A DNA stretch of 64,000 nt from Bagarius yarrelli (GCA_005784505.1 VCAZ01000106.1:1510555-1574554), one strand, 5' to 3'; shown: positions 32,101 to 41,714, counted from the first letter of the stretch. Program-made: numbers and translations. The notes: a model not told the origin generated them from the letters alone.

Positions 32101-35100
32101 CCATAATGTGACAGGACAAAAGAGGAAAAAGAAAAAGATGTTGGATGTAGATGTGGCTTGCTGTGGAGAAGGAAACATGCTGGAGTTTGAGATAACGGCG
32201 CTCAGTGTTTTAACGGTGCGAGATTTCATTTTTTCCTGTTAAGATTAAACTTCACGACCAGTGAGTTTAAGAGGCTAAGAAATAAAACACAAAAAATTCT
32301 TTTGACTCCGCCCACATCTCAATCTGAAACTGTTAAGCACCCAAAAGCAGCCAGGTAACTTGTTGGAAGGCTTTGATTCAGGGATGCTTCAAATTTTGTC
32401 AAATTTGTTGTCTGTTCTAGATTTTGATGCATAAAAATGGTACACATTTGTTAAATCACAGGGTGTTAACAGGTGCAATCACACATGCCTGCAGACATAT
32501 TTTTTTAAGCAAGCAAAATGAAGCGAAAAGAAGTACTGTGTGGGATCATTTCAACAGAAAGTGAGATTAAGCAACTGCATGGGGCAGATTACTATAATTA
32601 TCATTATCATAATAATTATTATTATTATTGTGCATTAATTAGGGCAACAACGAGGGGGCAGTGGTGGCTTAAAAGGTTAAGACGCTAAAAGTTGTTGATG
32701 AGGACAAGGAAGACCTGCGTTGAAGCCCCATCGCTGCTAGTCTGCCACTACAGGTTGTGGGGCGGCGATTTGTGTATGTAGCTATCTGAGGAAATTTTAT
32801 ATATTCCTCTTCATGCAACACGGGTTTTAGAATTTTATTGATTATCTGTGTGTGATGGCTCACTTGAAACTCGTCATCCAGAGGCTCGTCAATCTGCAGA
32901 TCCAGCACTTCTTCTACGTTTCCCTCCGCGCTGTACTGCGGCTCCACTTCCTCACCATACTGCTCCATCTCCAGTCCGTATTCTTCTCCTTCCTGGAACT
33001 CGAAGGACTCGCTAAGGCCCGACGTGGCGTTCAGACTTACGACTGCTGCATCCTGCGCACTAACACACACACACACATCTTATTAGCTTGCAACCAATCA
33101 GCTCAAAGCTCTGCTCTGTCCCCTGGGGACTAAGGACCTCGGTGTAACTGGTACCAAACCTGGTATTCTGCTCTTCCTCGTCACTCTGCAGCAGGTCGTC
33201 ATTAAGCTCTTCGTCTGACAGTTCGGACGGGTTCTGCAGGAGGATCAGAAACGCTTATTTACACCTGTATCTAATAGAGGTTAAATACAAGGTGGAGCTA
33301 TATGTACAGTACACTCACCTTCTTTGACGAAAGCCAGTCCTCCTCCAGCAGGTCGCCATCCAGGTCGCTGCAAAGTGAAATAACATACATTTATACTGAC
33401 GTCTGAGATGGGAATCAGATCGAGACAAGAAATCAATTCCTTAAAAGTCAATGAGTAAAAAAACAGCTAGGATTCACAGCTCTTGACTAAATGTCAGCAG
33501 GCTAAAGTCAACAGAGGTTTTTTTTTCTTCAACTTTTATCAGTTTTATCATGTTTAAAAGTTCATCACTATTTTTATCATCTTTTTGTAGATTAATAACA
33601 ATATTTGGAGTAAAACTATTGCAGATTTAATTTTTCAAACAAATTTTTACTGTCAGTTCACGTTACTTTATTCACTTTATTAAACACACGTTTAGTCTAA
33701 CTGAACTGACTTTTGAACTATCCAAAAAAAAAAAAAAAATATCAACAATAATAAATTTCAGTTAAATGAAAGCACCACTTTCCATAAGAGACACAGCAAA
33801 ACCACTGGTTTATTTTACATCTCACCTGTCCAGATCATCATCATCATCATCATCATCATCCTGTCCTCTTCGCCTCCTCGATCTCTCAGCTCCCGGTTTC
33901 TCATATTTAAACTCCTCATCTGGAGGAAAAAAAAAATAGACAAAATTATTTAAGATAATTTAATTATTTAAGTTTTAAATTCTCTGACACCGCTGACACC
34001 CAAGACTCAACGGACTCCTGAATCAGTGCTTTAATAGAATGAAAAGTGAGCAGGTTGCTTATTCTCCCATTTAACCCAGCTAACACAGACTTTTCCATTA
34101 AATTTTAGTTCTTCTTTAATTTGTTTAAGCATAGCAATTTAAAGAGGTAAACCATTAACTTCGTGCAAATTAACACTAACCTAACTGACCCTTAATGAAT
34201 ATAATCATCATTGCACAACAGTGTCTGCTGATCATAACTTAATTAACACACTGTGATCACATGATCATTTGATAAAGACTGTAATATTGTGAGATAAATA
34301 TAATAAATGGAAGTGCACGTTTTCTCTTTCTCCTATCCCAAATCGTCAGTTACACATGGAGTACTGGAATCGCACCCGAACAAATAATGGGAGGGTCTAT
34401 GTTGTGATCGGGGTTAAATGAAGGAGAAATGAAGATGTCACAGATTTATAGTTATGTTTAATTTAGCAGTGGGCGGAAAATGTCTTCTGTATGGAACACA
34501 GACTAACAACCTGGTTAATCTATGTTATATGGGCATAAAAATAGCATCATGTCATCGGAATATTATATATTACAAATGATGTAACAAGAAACGCTTTCTG
34601 CAAAGGGTCTGCTCCCGCTCATCCCAACAGCGAACTGTTCACACTTCCTCTTTCTGTATTTTCACCACTTTATCATTATGCATCTTTGAACCATCCATAA
34701 CTATCTATCCTTACACTTCTCTCTATTCTATCCATATTTACTGTATCACACATCCATAACTATCTATCCTTACACTTCTCTCTATTCTATCCATATTTAC
34801 TCTGTATTTACTGTATTATACATAACTATCTATCCTTACACTTCTCTCTATTCTATTCCATCCATATTTACTCTGTAATCTTTATACGGTATCATACATC
34901 CATAATTATCTATCCTTACACTTCTGTATATTTCTATCCATAGTTACTCTGTATTTACTGTATTATACATCCCATAACATCTATCCTTACACTTCTTCTC
35001 TATTCTATCCATATTTACTCTGTATTTACGGTATCTACATCCATAATTATCTATCCCTACACTTCTGTATATTCTATCCATATTTACTCTGTATTTACTG

Positions 35101-36530
35101 TATCACACATCCATAACTATCTATCCTTACACTTCTGTATATTCTATCCATATTTACTCTGTATTTACTGTATCACACATCCATAACTATCTATCCTTAC
35201 ACTTCTCTCTATTCCATCCATATTTACTCTGTATTTACTGTATCATACATCCATAACTATCTATCCTTACACTTCTCTCTATTCCATCCATATTTACTCT
35301 GTATTTACTGTATTATACATCCATAACTATCTATCCTTACACTTCTCTCTATTCCATCCATATTTACTCTGTATTTTACGGTATCATACATCCATAATTA
35401 TCTATCCTTACACTTCTGTATATTTCTATCCATATTTACTCTGTATTTACTGTATCACACATCCATAACTATCTATCCTACACTTCTCTGTATATTCTAT
35501 CCATATTTACTCTATTTACTGTATCACACATCCATAACTATCTATCCTTACACTTCTCTCTATTCTATCCATATTTACTCTATTTACTGTATCACACATC
35601 CATAACTATCTATCCTTACACTTCTCTCTATTCCATCCATATTTACTCTGTATTTACTGTATTATACATCCATAACTATCTATCCTTACACTTCTCTTCT
35701 ATTCCATCCATATTTACTCTGTATTTACTGTATCACACATCCATAACTATCTATCCTTACACTTCTGTATATTCTATCCATATTTACTCTGTATTTACTG
35801 TATCACACATCCATAACTATCTATCCTTACACTTCTCTCTCTCTATTCCATCCATATTTACTCTGTATTTACTGTATCATACATCCATAACTATCTATCC
35901 TTACACTTCTCTCTATTCCATCCATATTTACTCTGTATTTACTGTATCATAACCATCCATAACTATCTATCCTTACACTTCTTCTCTCTATTCCATCCAT
36001 ATTTACTCTTTACTCTGTATTTTACTGTATCACACATCCATAACTATCTATCCTTACACTTCTCTCTATTCCACATCCATATTTACTCTGTATTTACTGT
36101 ATCATACATCCATAACTATCTCTCCTTACACTTCTCTCTATTCTATCATATTTACTCTGTATTTACTGTATTATACATCCCATAACTATCTATCCTTACA
36201 CTTCTGTATATTCTATCCATATTTACTCTGTATTTACTGTATCACACATCCATAATTATCTATCCCTTACAACTTCTGTATATTCTATCCATATTTACTC
36301 GTGTATTTACTGTATCACACATCCATAAATTATCTATCCTTACACTTCTGTATATTCTATCACACCTCCTATTTTACTCTGTATTTACTGTATCACACAT
36401 CCATAACTATCTATCCTTACACTTCTCTCTATTCCATCCATATTTACTCTGTATTTACTGTATCATACATCCATAACTATCTATCCTTACACTTCTCTCT
36501 ATTCCATCCATATTTACTCTGTATTTACTG

Positions 36531-36584
<54 letters not shown>

Positions 36585-37355
36585 AACTATCTATCCTTAC
36601 ACTTCTCTCTATTCCATCCATATTTACTCTGTATTTACTGTATTATATATAACTATCTATCCTTACACTTCTCTCTATTCCCTGCATATTTACTCTGTAT
36701 TTACTGTATCATACAAACACTCATAAATACATATCCATTATGTCATTCTTTGTACAGCTCTAACTGTATCATACTATATATACACCCTTATATATACCAT
36801 ATATACATACTACCGCACCTTCTGTACATTATTTACCCCCGCCTCTGTAATTATTAACCTCGTTATTTATTACAGTTATTTATTGTAAATAAGCCACTTA
36901 TGCACTGCTGGTTAGATGCTAACTGCATTTCATTGGCTCTGTACATGCATCTTGCACAATGACAAAGTTGAATCTAATCTAATCTAATCTAGTCAGAAGA
37001 TATCTAGATACAGACTAAGCAACCAGATCAATCAACTCTATAAAATATGTTTTAGCATGTGAACTGGATTGAATTAAAACTGATTCACGGATTATAAACA
37101 GCATAAATTCGAACTGTAGTCGAAACTACTGAAAGCTCCCCGGACACGACGTTAAACCATTTATTTAACATTAAAATACAAACTTGGGCACAATATTATA
37201 TAAATATTTTTTTTTCTTTCATTTTTTCGAAATATTGAACACGTTAAACCCAGTTGTGCTTTCTAACTAGCAAAACCCGCTAACATACACAGGCTATGTG
37301 CTGCTTACTGCGCTGAACAGGTTTAATATCGCATACCTGGAGCACTGGTCGCCAT
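19410..37355 (-). CDS. rbm33: RNA-binding motif protein 33 (complete, 19 coding exons, 1104 aa)
   Basis: Exons, 5' to 3' on the - strand: 37337-37355, 33826-33919, 33319-33367, 33160-33233, 32864-33059, 30741-30857, 30443-30629, 30102-30343, 28359-28647, 27744-27805, 25963-26092, 25581-25864, 25216-25476, 24841-25134, 24279-24758, 21678-21890, 21377-21562, 19850-19938, 19410-19458. All junctions are GT-AG and in phase (3315 nt). Layout: acidic N-terminus (1-245), RG box (about 260-300), Pro/His/Gln-rich middle (327-760), charged coiled coil (767-815), RG/Gln-rich linker, RRM (about 1032-1102). Conserved blocks include KPGAERS, LSDEELNDDLLQSD, ESGRLRFKTERK, RRNIPETL, PKNIHINPHF and DLSHIDV. 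RBM33 is reported as an m6A-transcript-binding nuclear protein that partners ALKBH5 and promotes NXF1-linked mRNA export. Human is 1170 aa, so length is normal. Convergent with shh. Confidence 0.94.
20730..21376 (-). repeat. Tandem array of exon 17/intron 17 junction copies (decoy splice donors)
   Basis: At least ten degenerate copies, spaced roughly 28-48 bases, of a unit read on + as 'gggtacctgtatgggaccga' + 'tagagtaaag'. The last unit overlaps the true 3' end of rbm33 exon 17 (21377-21404). On the - strand each unit therefore recreates ATACAG|GTACC. AG|GTA is retained at about 20738, 20979, 21027, 21074, 21198, 21224 and 21267. Confidence 0.85.
21377..21562 (-). CDS. rbm33: rbm33 exon 17: RG-rich stretch and start of the RRM
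   Basis: 62 codons in phase 0 from VVVSGQGRGRGRGACGG to LNSIGPIQ. VSIDGLSSSTTEKQIKNLL is the RNP2-like strand and first helix of the RRM. The donor at 21376 is the template of the downstream decoy array. Confidence 0.93.
21678..21890 (-). CDS. rbm33: rbm33 exon 16: Gln/Pro repeat exon
   Basis: 71 codons in phase 0, from GEGAPPLQNQAQQNIGRAAP to EVNLSNR. It has no Met, so it is easily missed in simple ORF scans. It carries QQQQQQ, then three perfect PPPPQQ repeats encoded by an 18-base tandem repeat (about 21702-21755). Acceptor 'tatcctccag', donor 'CGG|gtaggt'. The two other minus-strand frames here are shadows. Confidence 0.88.
21891..24278 (-). other. rbm33 intron 15
   Basis: 2.4 kb of mostly unique AT-rich sequence with a (TAA)n microsatellite at 23072-23110. 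No exon-like segment or mobile element is clearly recognisable. Confidence 0.7.
24279..24758 (-). CDS. rbm33: rbm33 exon 15: charged coiled-coil segment
   Basis: 160 codons in phase 0, residues 767-926. DEDEETRQYRLKIEEQKRL and REEILKRKEMRRQMQAGARK form a charged helix nearly identical to human RBM33. A Pro/Thr-rich stretch follows, then KRTVMQRVNTGG and PQKVRVVKQLAG, also conserved blocks. Confidence 0.95.
24804..24851 (-). repeat. 29-base tandem duplication of the exon 14 splice donor
   Basis: 'gtttacctgtgcaggtg' occurs at 24806-24822 and again at 24835-24851. On the - strand this makes two donors, CACAG|gtaaac, 29 bases apart. The upstream one (exon end 24841) keeps the frame into exon 15; the downstream one would add 29 nt and shift it. 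Confidence 0.85.
24841..28647 (-). CDS. rbm33: rbm33 exons 9-14: Pro/His/Gln-rich middle region
   Basis: Exons 28359-28647, 27744-27805, 25963-26092, 25581-25864, 25216-25476 and 24841-25134 encode residues 327-766. Conserved landmarks are PKNIHINPHF (exon 9), QPRPNLGPQRFP (exon 10), PPQEQWRGPPPPPPP (exon 11), RGFIGHRQPFSPQ (exon 12), a His-rich PPPPPHHHPMHHHQQH (exon 13) and QRNSNLRELPVAP (exon 14). Exon 9 has a Gln7 tract from CAG/CAA repeats. The composition suggests an intrinsically disordered, condensate-prone region. Confidence 0.93.
26220..26400 (+). promoter_or_regulatory. Unique CpG-containing stretch in rbm33 intron 10
   Basis: Complex sequence with several CpGs and AGGCGCGCC (about 26301), unlike the surrounding AT-rich intron. 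Possible conserved element; no clear motif logic. Confidence 0.18.
27178..27375 (+). promoter_or_regulatory. Candidate conserved non-coding element in rbm33 intron 10
   Basis: After a poly-A run, 27199-27375 is dense in homeodomain-like cores (CAATTAATATTC, GTTAATATTCATC, GATGCTAATCAGG) with no repeat or coding signal. The texture is typical of developmental enhancers hosted in bystander introns. Function is inferred. Confidence 0.35.
28764..28786 (+). repeat. (TA)n microsatellite
   Basis: Short TA run in rbm33 intron 9. Confidence 0.8.
29640..29965 (+). promoter_or_regulatory. Candidate conserved non-coding element in rbm33 intron 9
   Basis: Unique, balanced-composition sequence with TTGAATTAATAAAAG, GGATATTTAATAATAAAATATGC-type AT cores (motif TTTAATAATAAAATATGC) and GAGCTAATTGACTTTTC. 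No coding or repeat explanation. Confidence 0.32.
30102..30857 (-). CDS. rbm33: rbm33 exons 6-8: acidic segment, conserved core and RG box
   Basis: Exon 6 (30741-30857) encodes a Glu-rich stretch. Exon 7 (30443-30629) encodes KEESDDEEEDDDESGRLRF and KTERKDRIIVRQSDAASKRR then NIPETL, the best conserved N-terminal block of RBM33. Exon 8 (30102-30343) encodes ELTAEAKADLLQFEEKERL, then an RG/RGG-type box (RGRGGGGRGG, RRGGGGG) likely to bind RNA and to be arginine-methylated. Confidence 0.94.
31890..32125 (+). promoter_or_regulatory. Candidate conserved non-coding element in rbm33 intron 5
   Basis: Unique sequence with CATCAATCATCAACAGG (PBX/HOX-like ATCAATCA), a following CpG-rich GCTGCGACGCCGCC and GGTTAATGATCTTTTC. 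It lies in a 2-kb intron with no exon-like segment. Confidence 0.33.
32654..32775 (+). mobile_element. Partial tRNA-derived SINE (second subtype)
   Basis: 'gggggcagtggtggctt' followed by 'aggttaagacgct' and 'gttgaagccccatcgctgc' resembles the head of the 'ggggcagtggtggctcagtgg' SINE of fish. Tail lost. Sits in rbm33 intron 5. Confidence 0.55.
32864..37355 (-). CDS. rbm33: rbm33 exons 1-5: acidic N-terminus
   Basis: Exon 1 (37337-37355) encodes only MATSAP plus one base. Exon 2 (33826-33919) encodes KPGAERSRRRRGQ and an Asp8 tract from (GAT)n. Exon 3 (33319-33367) encodes DLDGDLLEEDWLSSKK, exon 4 (33160-33233) NPSELSDEELNDDLLQSD and exon 5 (32864-33059) VVSLNATSGLSESFEF and VLDLQIDEPLDDEFQ. 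The exon 5 acceptor TTAG|TGCGCAG is chosen, not the AG seven bases downstream, because only it keeps frame with exon 4. The ATG at 37355 is the only one before exon 2 in frame. Confidence 0.92.
34680..36720 (+). repeat. 70-bp minisatellite in rbm33 intron 1
   Basis: About 29 tandem copies of a 70-base unit: 'ccatccatatttactctgta' + 'tttactgtatcatacatcca' + 'taactatctatccttacact' + 'tctctctatt'. It is nearly homogeneous in parts, for example 35211-35340. A (TA)n run replaces part of one unit at 36537-36580. The open frame 36301-36726 is repeat translation. Confidence 0.95.
36740..36991 (+). mobile_element. LINE 3' end with (AATCT)n tail
   Basis: 'gcacaatgacaaagttgaat' followed by 'ctaatctaatctaatctag' is the standard 3' terminus of fish L2/CR1-like LINEs. 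Upstream sequence ('actgcatttcattggctctg') fits the same 3'UTR. No reverse transcriptase remains. Confidence 0.6.
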
Positions 37356-37479
37356 CACAGAGGACAGAAGTTGTCTCCCGGGTGTTTATATTTCTTTAAA
37401 ATGTATATAAGTGCATTAGGACAGAGGTTTTAGGGGCGATTTTTTTTAAACGAAGGGGTAACGACTGTATGTCTCAGAA

Positions 37480-37570
37480 TACGGTACTGCAGTCATACAC
37501 AAACATGGCGGACCGCTCCCAATCGTGCGTTGCATTATGGGACCCTTAAACGGCGGAAGTGCGAAATTCA
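37480..37570 (-). promoter_or_regulatory. rbm33: rbm33 promoter region
   Basis: A YY1-type AAACATGGCGG (37502-37511, + orientation) and an ETS/GABPA-type GCGGAAGTG (37553-37561) lie 150-210 bases upstream of the start codon, in a local CpG-rich patch with no TATA box. This is typical of housekeeping promoters. The exact start site is unknown. Confidence 0.5.
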
Positions 37571-37579
37571 AAATGTCCG

Positions 37580-38389
37580 CCGACTCACATATTGGTGTCT
37601 TGAATCAAAGATTAAAAACTTAATGCTCGTGCTTCTAAGAAGTCTTTTAAAAAGTAAATTAAACAAACTTTTGTCTTAACGCAATGTTATCTTATTTTGT
37701 TGCAGCCGTAAAACTGTTACAGTTCCTACAGTACATTTGTATAAGTATAAGAAGAATGAAATGCATTATCATACAGCTGTGAAGCAAAACATTGAGTAGT
37801 TCTACAGAATTTCTATTAAAGATTTCTATTTATTTTAGAATTTTTTCATTGTAGCAAACTCTGGGCAGAAATAATAGATTATTCTTCTTTATTTTGCTCA
37901 ATATGGCACTGGATCCAGAGTCAGTATTAAACCAGTCCATTGTCCAATAAACATGTCTGTTTTATATCCAGGAAATGATAATATGCAAATTTACTAGGTA
38001 AAGTGGTCGAGTTTTACTTTCATACAAACTGTCTGTCTGCAATCAATATATTTTAACACATTGTGCATTAATCAAGTGTTGAAATTTAACTTATAAAATG
38101 AATCATCCTGCTCTGTACATGGTCAGTTACACATATTACTGACGCACTGAAATAAAGGTTTAGCTGTTATAGTAGTAGTACATTACTGTAAATATTAAAA
38201 AACAAACAGGAAATTAAATTATAAAATTGCATAAGTTGGTTATTTCTAAAAAAAAAAAAAAAAAGAATGAAACCCCTTAACAAAAAGTTAATTGTAAATC
38301 AAAGAACGTTCACAGCTTCTGCTAACATTCTTTATCAGGACAAAACATTTCTGAATTTTATTAATAGTTATTTTTTTATATCTACATTT
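37580..38389 (+). other. Intergenic AT-rich sequence upstream of rbm33
   Basis: No coding, repeat or element signal seen apart from a 16-A run near 38250. Confidence 0.55.
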
Positions 38390-38585
38390 TAACATTTACT
38401 TTTTTGCATTTAATAGACACCCTTATCCAGAGTGACTTACATTTCCTGAAATTTTATCACGTTTATGCAACTGAGCAATTAAGGTACTTGCTCAGGTGCT
38501 CAGCAGTGGTAACTTGGTGATGCTGGGAATCAAACCCACAATCTTCCAGTTAGCAGTCCAACACCTTACCACCACGTCACCACTT
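38390..38585 (-). mobile_element. tRNA-derived SINE
   Basis: Reverse complement of the family: tail 'atagacacccttatccagag', body 'gctcaggtgctcagcagtgg' and B-box/A-box side 'gggaatcaaacccacaatct' and 'ccaacaccttaccaccac'. Nearly full length. Confidence 0.82.
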
Positions 38586-38969
38586 CCCTTATCCATGTTC
38601 TGGTGATTTTAAAAGAAAACATTCTAAAAACATTGTTCTTAGAACTTCATTATGATGTTTATTTATACTCTTAAAATGAGTAATATGAGTAAAAACAGTT
38701 ATGAGTAAAAATGTTTTATGGAAACTTTTTTTTTGCCGAACATTTTAAATCATGTTTCCCAAACCAAAATAGAGCATTTAAAAAACCTTCTGAGAATATT
38801 AATTTGTTCTCTGGTGTTTTTTTTAATTGGCTTAAAGGCACAAAGGCAAGTGAGGCCACCTCTCTGCTTTAGATCCTGAACTCTTTAGGTCTTACATGTT
38901 TTTGATCTCAGACGGTTTTCTGGGTCTCATCTTTCCTTCAATGAACATGCTCATGTCATTGAACATGTC

Positions 38970-39245
38970 ATTCATTCATTCATTTTTTATACCCGCTTAT
39001 TCCCTTATTCGGGGTCATGGGGATCTGCTGGAGCCCATCCCAGCCGCCTCTGCAAGGGCGAAGGGCAGGAGGGGTACACCCTGGACAGGTCGCCAGTCCA
39101 TCGCAGGGCCACACATACACACACTTACTCACTCCTATGGGCAATTTAGAATCACCAATCAACCTAACATACATGTTTCTGGACTGTGGAAGGAAACCGG
39201 AGTACCCAGAGTAAACCCATGCAAGCACGGGGAGAACATGCATGT
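38970..39245 (+). mobile_element. Interspersed teleost repeat (retroelement-derived)
   Basis: Sequence running 'tacccgcttattccctta', 'ggggtcatggggatctgct', 'ccagtccatcgcagggccac', 'ctggactgtggaaggaaacc', 'gcacggggagaacatgca' is a very widespread fish repeat. The + frame 38896-39249 that crosses it is not a gene. Confidence 0.7.
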
Positions 39246-39254
39246 ATAGATAGA

Positions 39255-39521
39255 TGAATTTTTACTGTATAGTCTGGTTTGTACTGTCTACAATCTCTGT
39301 TTGCACCAGGTTGCACACATGCACTTTATGTTACTAAGACAACTTACATTTAGTCTTTAGTTCTTTGTTGTTCTGTAGTGGCTCTTTGTTGTTATTGTTT
39401 TGTGTAATTTTGTGTTGTTTTGTGTAGCACCATGGAGTCCTGGAAAAAAGTTGTTTCATTTCACTGTATACTGCGTCTGCTATATATAGTTGAAATGACA
39501 ATAAGGCTTCTTGAACTTGAC
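39255..39521 (+). mobile_element. LINE-like 3' end
   Basis: 'gcaccatggagtcctgg', 'ttgtttcatttcactgtata' and 'tgaaatgacaataaggcttc' + 'ttgaacttga' match the usual 3' terminus and short tandem tail of fish non-LTR elements. Confidence 0.55.
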
Positions 39522-39889
39522 ATTGGATGGGTGTGATGAACTGGTGTCCCACCCGTGGTGTATTTCTCTCTCTTTGTATTTCTGTTTCTGGAACTCTTTG
39601 GATTTACCAGGACCCTGATAAAAAGGAAGTAGCTGCAGAAGATGGATAAATTAATGCAGGAAATGTTCTCTTATTGGTTAAAGTTTTTTAATCCAGTACA
39701 GTTTTTATTCAGAAAAAAAATTATTATTATTAATATTATTTTAAACGATTCCGATTCAAAATCGGGTTTCAAGACTTTATGGGGACTTTATGGTTGGTGT
39801 GGAGCTGTTCAGTGGATTTTCTTTGTGTCTTATAAAAAGCGGGTGCTGATGTTATTGGTCGTTGTCCTCCTGTTGAATCTGATTCTGGG

Positions 39890-40218
39890 ACGTCATTGGT
39901 TTTGCTTCACGTCAGTCTCCTGCTCGCACTCGCCGTTCCCCGTGAACGCGCTTGGAACGCGTATGCGCGCGCGCACAGACAGCGCGCCCGACCGGAGTGT
40001 GTCTGGAGTCTGTCTGAAACAAACTGAGCACAAATGTCGCTGCTGGGACTTTAAAGGAGACTCGGCGGAACTTTGGAAAAACGTCAGAACCGACAGCACG
40101 CGCAGCTTTTAGAAGTGTCTGGGGCCGCTTTCCACTGCGGTTTATTAAAAACTTTTTGGGGGAATTTTTTTTTTTAGAAATCGTGGCGTTTTTTCATCAG
40201 ACATTTATTGAAAGCAAA
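39890..40218 (+). other. CpG-rich candidate promoter and first exon of an unidentified transcript
   Basis: A local CpG island (39950-40100, with GCGCGCGC and CGCGCCCG) leads into sequence ending in a good donor, GCAAAG|gtaaga, at 40218/40219. No protein is recognisable; the + frame 39642-40112 crosses the island but shows no domain. By synteny with human 7q36 (SHH-RBM33-CNPY1-EN2) a cnpy1 5' exon is conceivable, but no canopy-family coding exon was found downstream in this window. Confidence 0.3.
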
Positions 40219-40472
40219 GGTAAGAAGCACAGTGATGGGACCCGGTACTGTCGAACGGTAAAGCTTGGTGGGTGTTTAGGATAAACGATGACGCGACAAA
40301 GCCACAGCGCAGGCGTTATAACGGTGTTATTACTGTGGACGGCATTTACCGTGGAAACCACGCGCGACCAGTTTAGCACAGTCTGCCGTTGCTGCTGCGT
40401 GATGTGATAACGGTGTTTGAAACTTCGTAGGACAAACGTTCAAGCCCGCCCTCTTTAAAGCGCGCCAACACC

Positions 40473-40533
40473 TTTTGTCCTTTCTGATGCGGCACACAGG
40501 TGATGACGCACCTGTGGTCACGTGAACCTTAAT

Positions 40534-40583
<50 letters not shown>

Positions 40584-40686
40584 CAAAACCTCTCTCTCCT
40601 CTCCCCCCTTATCCTCGCTCTCTAAAATTAAGTTCACGTGACCACAGGTGCGTCATCACCTGTGTGCCGCATCAAAAAGGACAAAA
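40473..40686. repeat. Long near-perfect inverted repeat (about 60-base arms)
   Basis: Arm 1 (40473-40534) and arm 2 (40626-40686) are reverse complements except for two or three positions, separated by 91 bases of mostly (CT)n. Each arm contains CACGTG and an internal ACAGGTG-atgacg-CACCTGT palindrome. A poly-C tract follows directly. Confidence 0.9.
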
Positions 40687-40692
40687 CTAACC

Positions 40693-40721
40693 CCCCCCCC
40701 TAACCCCCCCCCCCCCCCCCA
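40693..40721 (+). repeat. Poly-C tract with CTAAC interruption
   Basis: C10, TAA, then C18, beside the inverted repeat. G-quadruplex potential lies on the - strand. Confidence 0.85.
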
Positions 40722-40739
40722 AAAAAAACCCAAACACTC

Positions 40740-41690
40740 CTAACATTAATAATTTGGTGCAATTTAATATGGTGGCTGATGATTGGTCAAGCTTCAATCT
40801 ACAGCTGTGATGTTCTGTGATGAAAGGCAACGGTTGCCAATAGCAATTTTGGGCCCTATGGATGAATTGGAGGTTGGGCCCCCGACCATACCCAATTTAC
40901 ACTGTTACTACTAATAAAACAGAATTCTCAGGGCCCCCAAAGTGCATGCCCTCCCCCCCTTTAGCTTCCACCCTGGTGAAAAGACACATGCTCGCTGCTG
41001 ATGGAAGGAGTCTTAAAGGCGACATGTAAAGTGACTGTAAGCATCTGACTCATGATATTATTCTAGCAACAGTAGTTCTAGATTTTCCAGGAATTTCAAC
41101 AATCCAAACAGAACAGGATGCTAACCTAAAAAAAAATTGGCTAGCTTGATTAGCAACTGTTTTTGAATGTTTTCTTAATGTTCTATGATGAACCTCAAAC
41201 CTGAGTGACTTGATTAGATCCAGTTTGTTTGACGAGTCATTTGTGTTAATTGACAGTTTTTTGATGAACGATTTTAAAGCATTATAGTAACTTTATCACC
41301 TTAGCGTTTAATTAATAAGCCTGAACAAAGCAGTTTTAACTGCTGTGTGTGAGACAGGTGGGGATTCTGCTGTCAGACATGAGGTTTAACATTTGTTTTT
41401 ACTTATCCTGTGCCAGACTCCTCCTTTTCCCCGGTTACTTTGGTCGTCTTAAAGATAGGGCACTAGATAGGGCATTGGAGGGTAAAAGGGAGGGCATGAG
41501 GCAAAGCATGAGGGAGGGCGGGTGCTGTTTCTCGTCAAACAAAGAAACAAAGGCAGAAGAATACAGAGCTGCAAAAACTCAAACCGAAATGAGAATCATT
41601 GGTCCAAACTCGGCTTGATTGACAGCGTTTTAAACCCCGCCCCATGACACATTTTTCTTGTCATGATTCTCACATGATTATTTCATAATT
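40740..41690 (+). other. Intergenic sequence, nothing recognised
   Basis: Mixed sequence without coding or mobile-element signals that I can name. Confidence 0.5.
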
Positions 41691-41714
41691 ATCATTTTTA
41701 TGGTTATCAATTCA

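Noticed and set aside
33052..33053. AG|GATGCAG as the rbm33 exon 5 acceptor
   Set aside because: It breaks frame with exon 4; the AG seven bases upstream restores NTSAQDAAVVSLNATSG, matching human RBM33.
34680..36720. CRISPR-like regular array
   Set aside because: Units are directly adjacent with no unique spacers, in a vertebrate intron; it is a minisatellite.
36301..36726. 141-codon plus-strand Tyr/Ile/His-rich frame
   Set aside because: Translation of the 70-base minisatellite and a TA run in rbm33 intron 1.
38896..39249. 117-codon frame ending ...PCKHGENMHV
   Set aside because: It reads through a widespread interspersed fish repeat; the ending is the repeat's common 'cggggagaacatgca' motif.
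40693..40721. C-rich TAACCCCC tract as a telomere remnant
   Set aside because: Only one TAA interruption in homopolymer C; no TTAGGG/CCCTAA tandem units are present.
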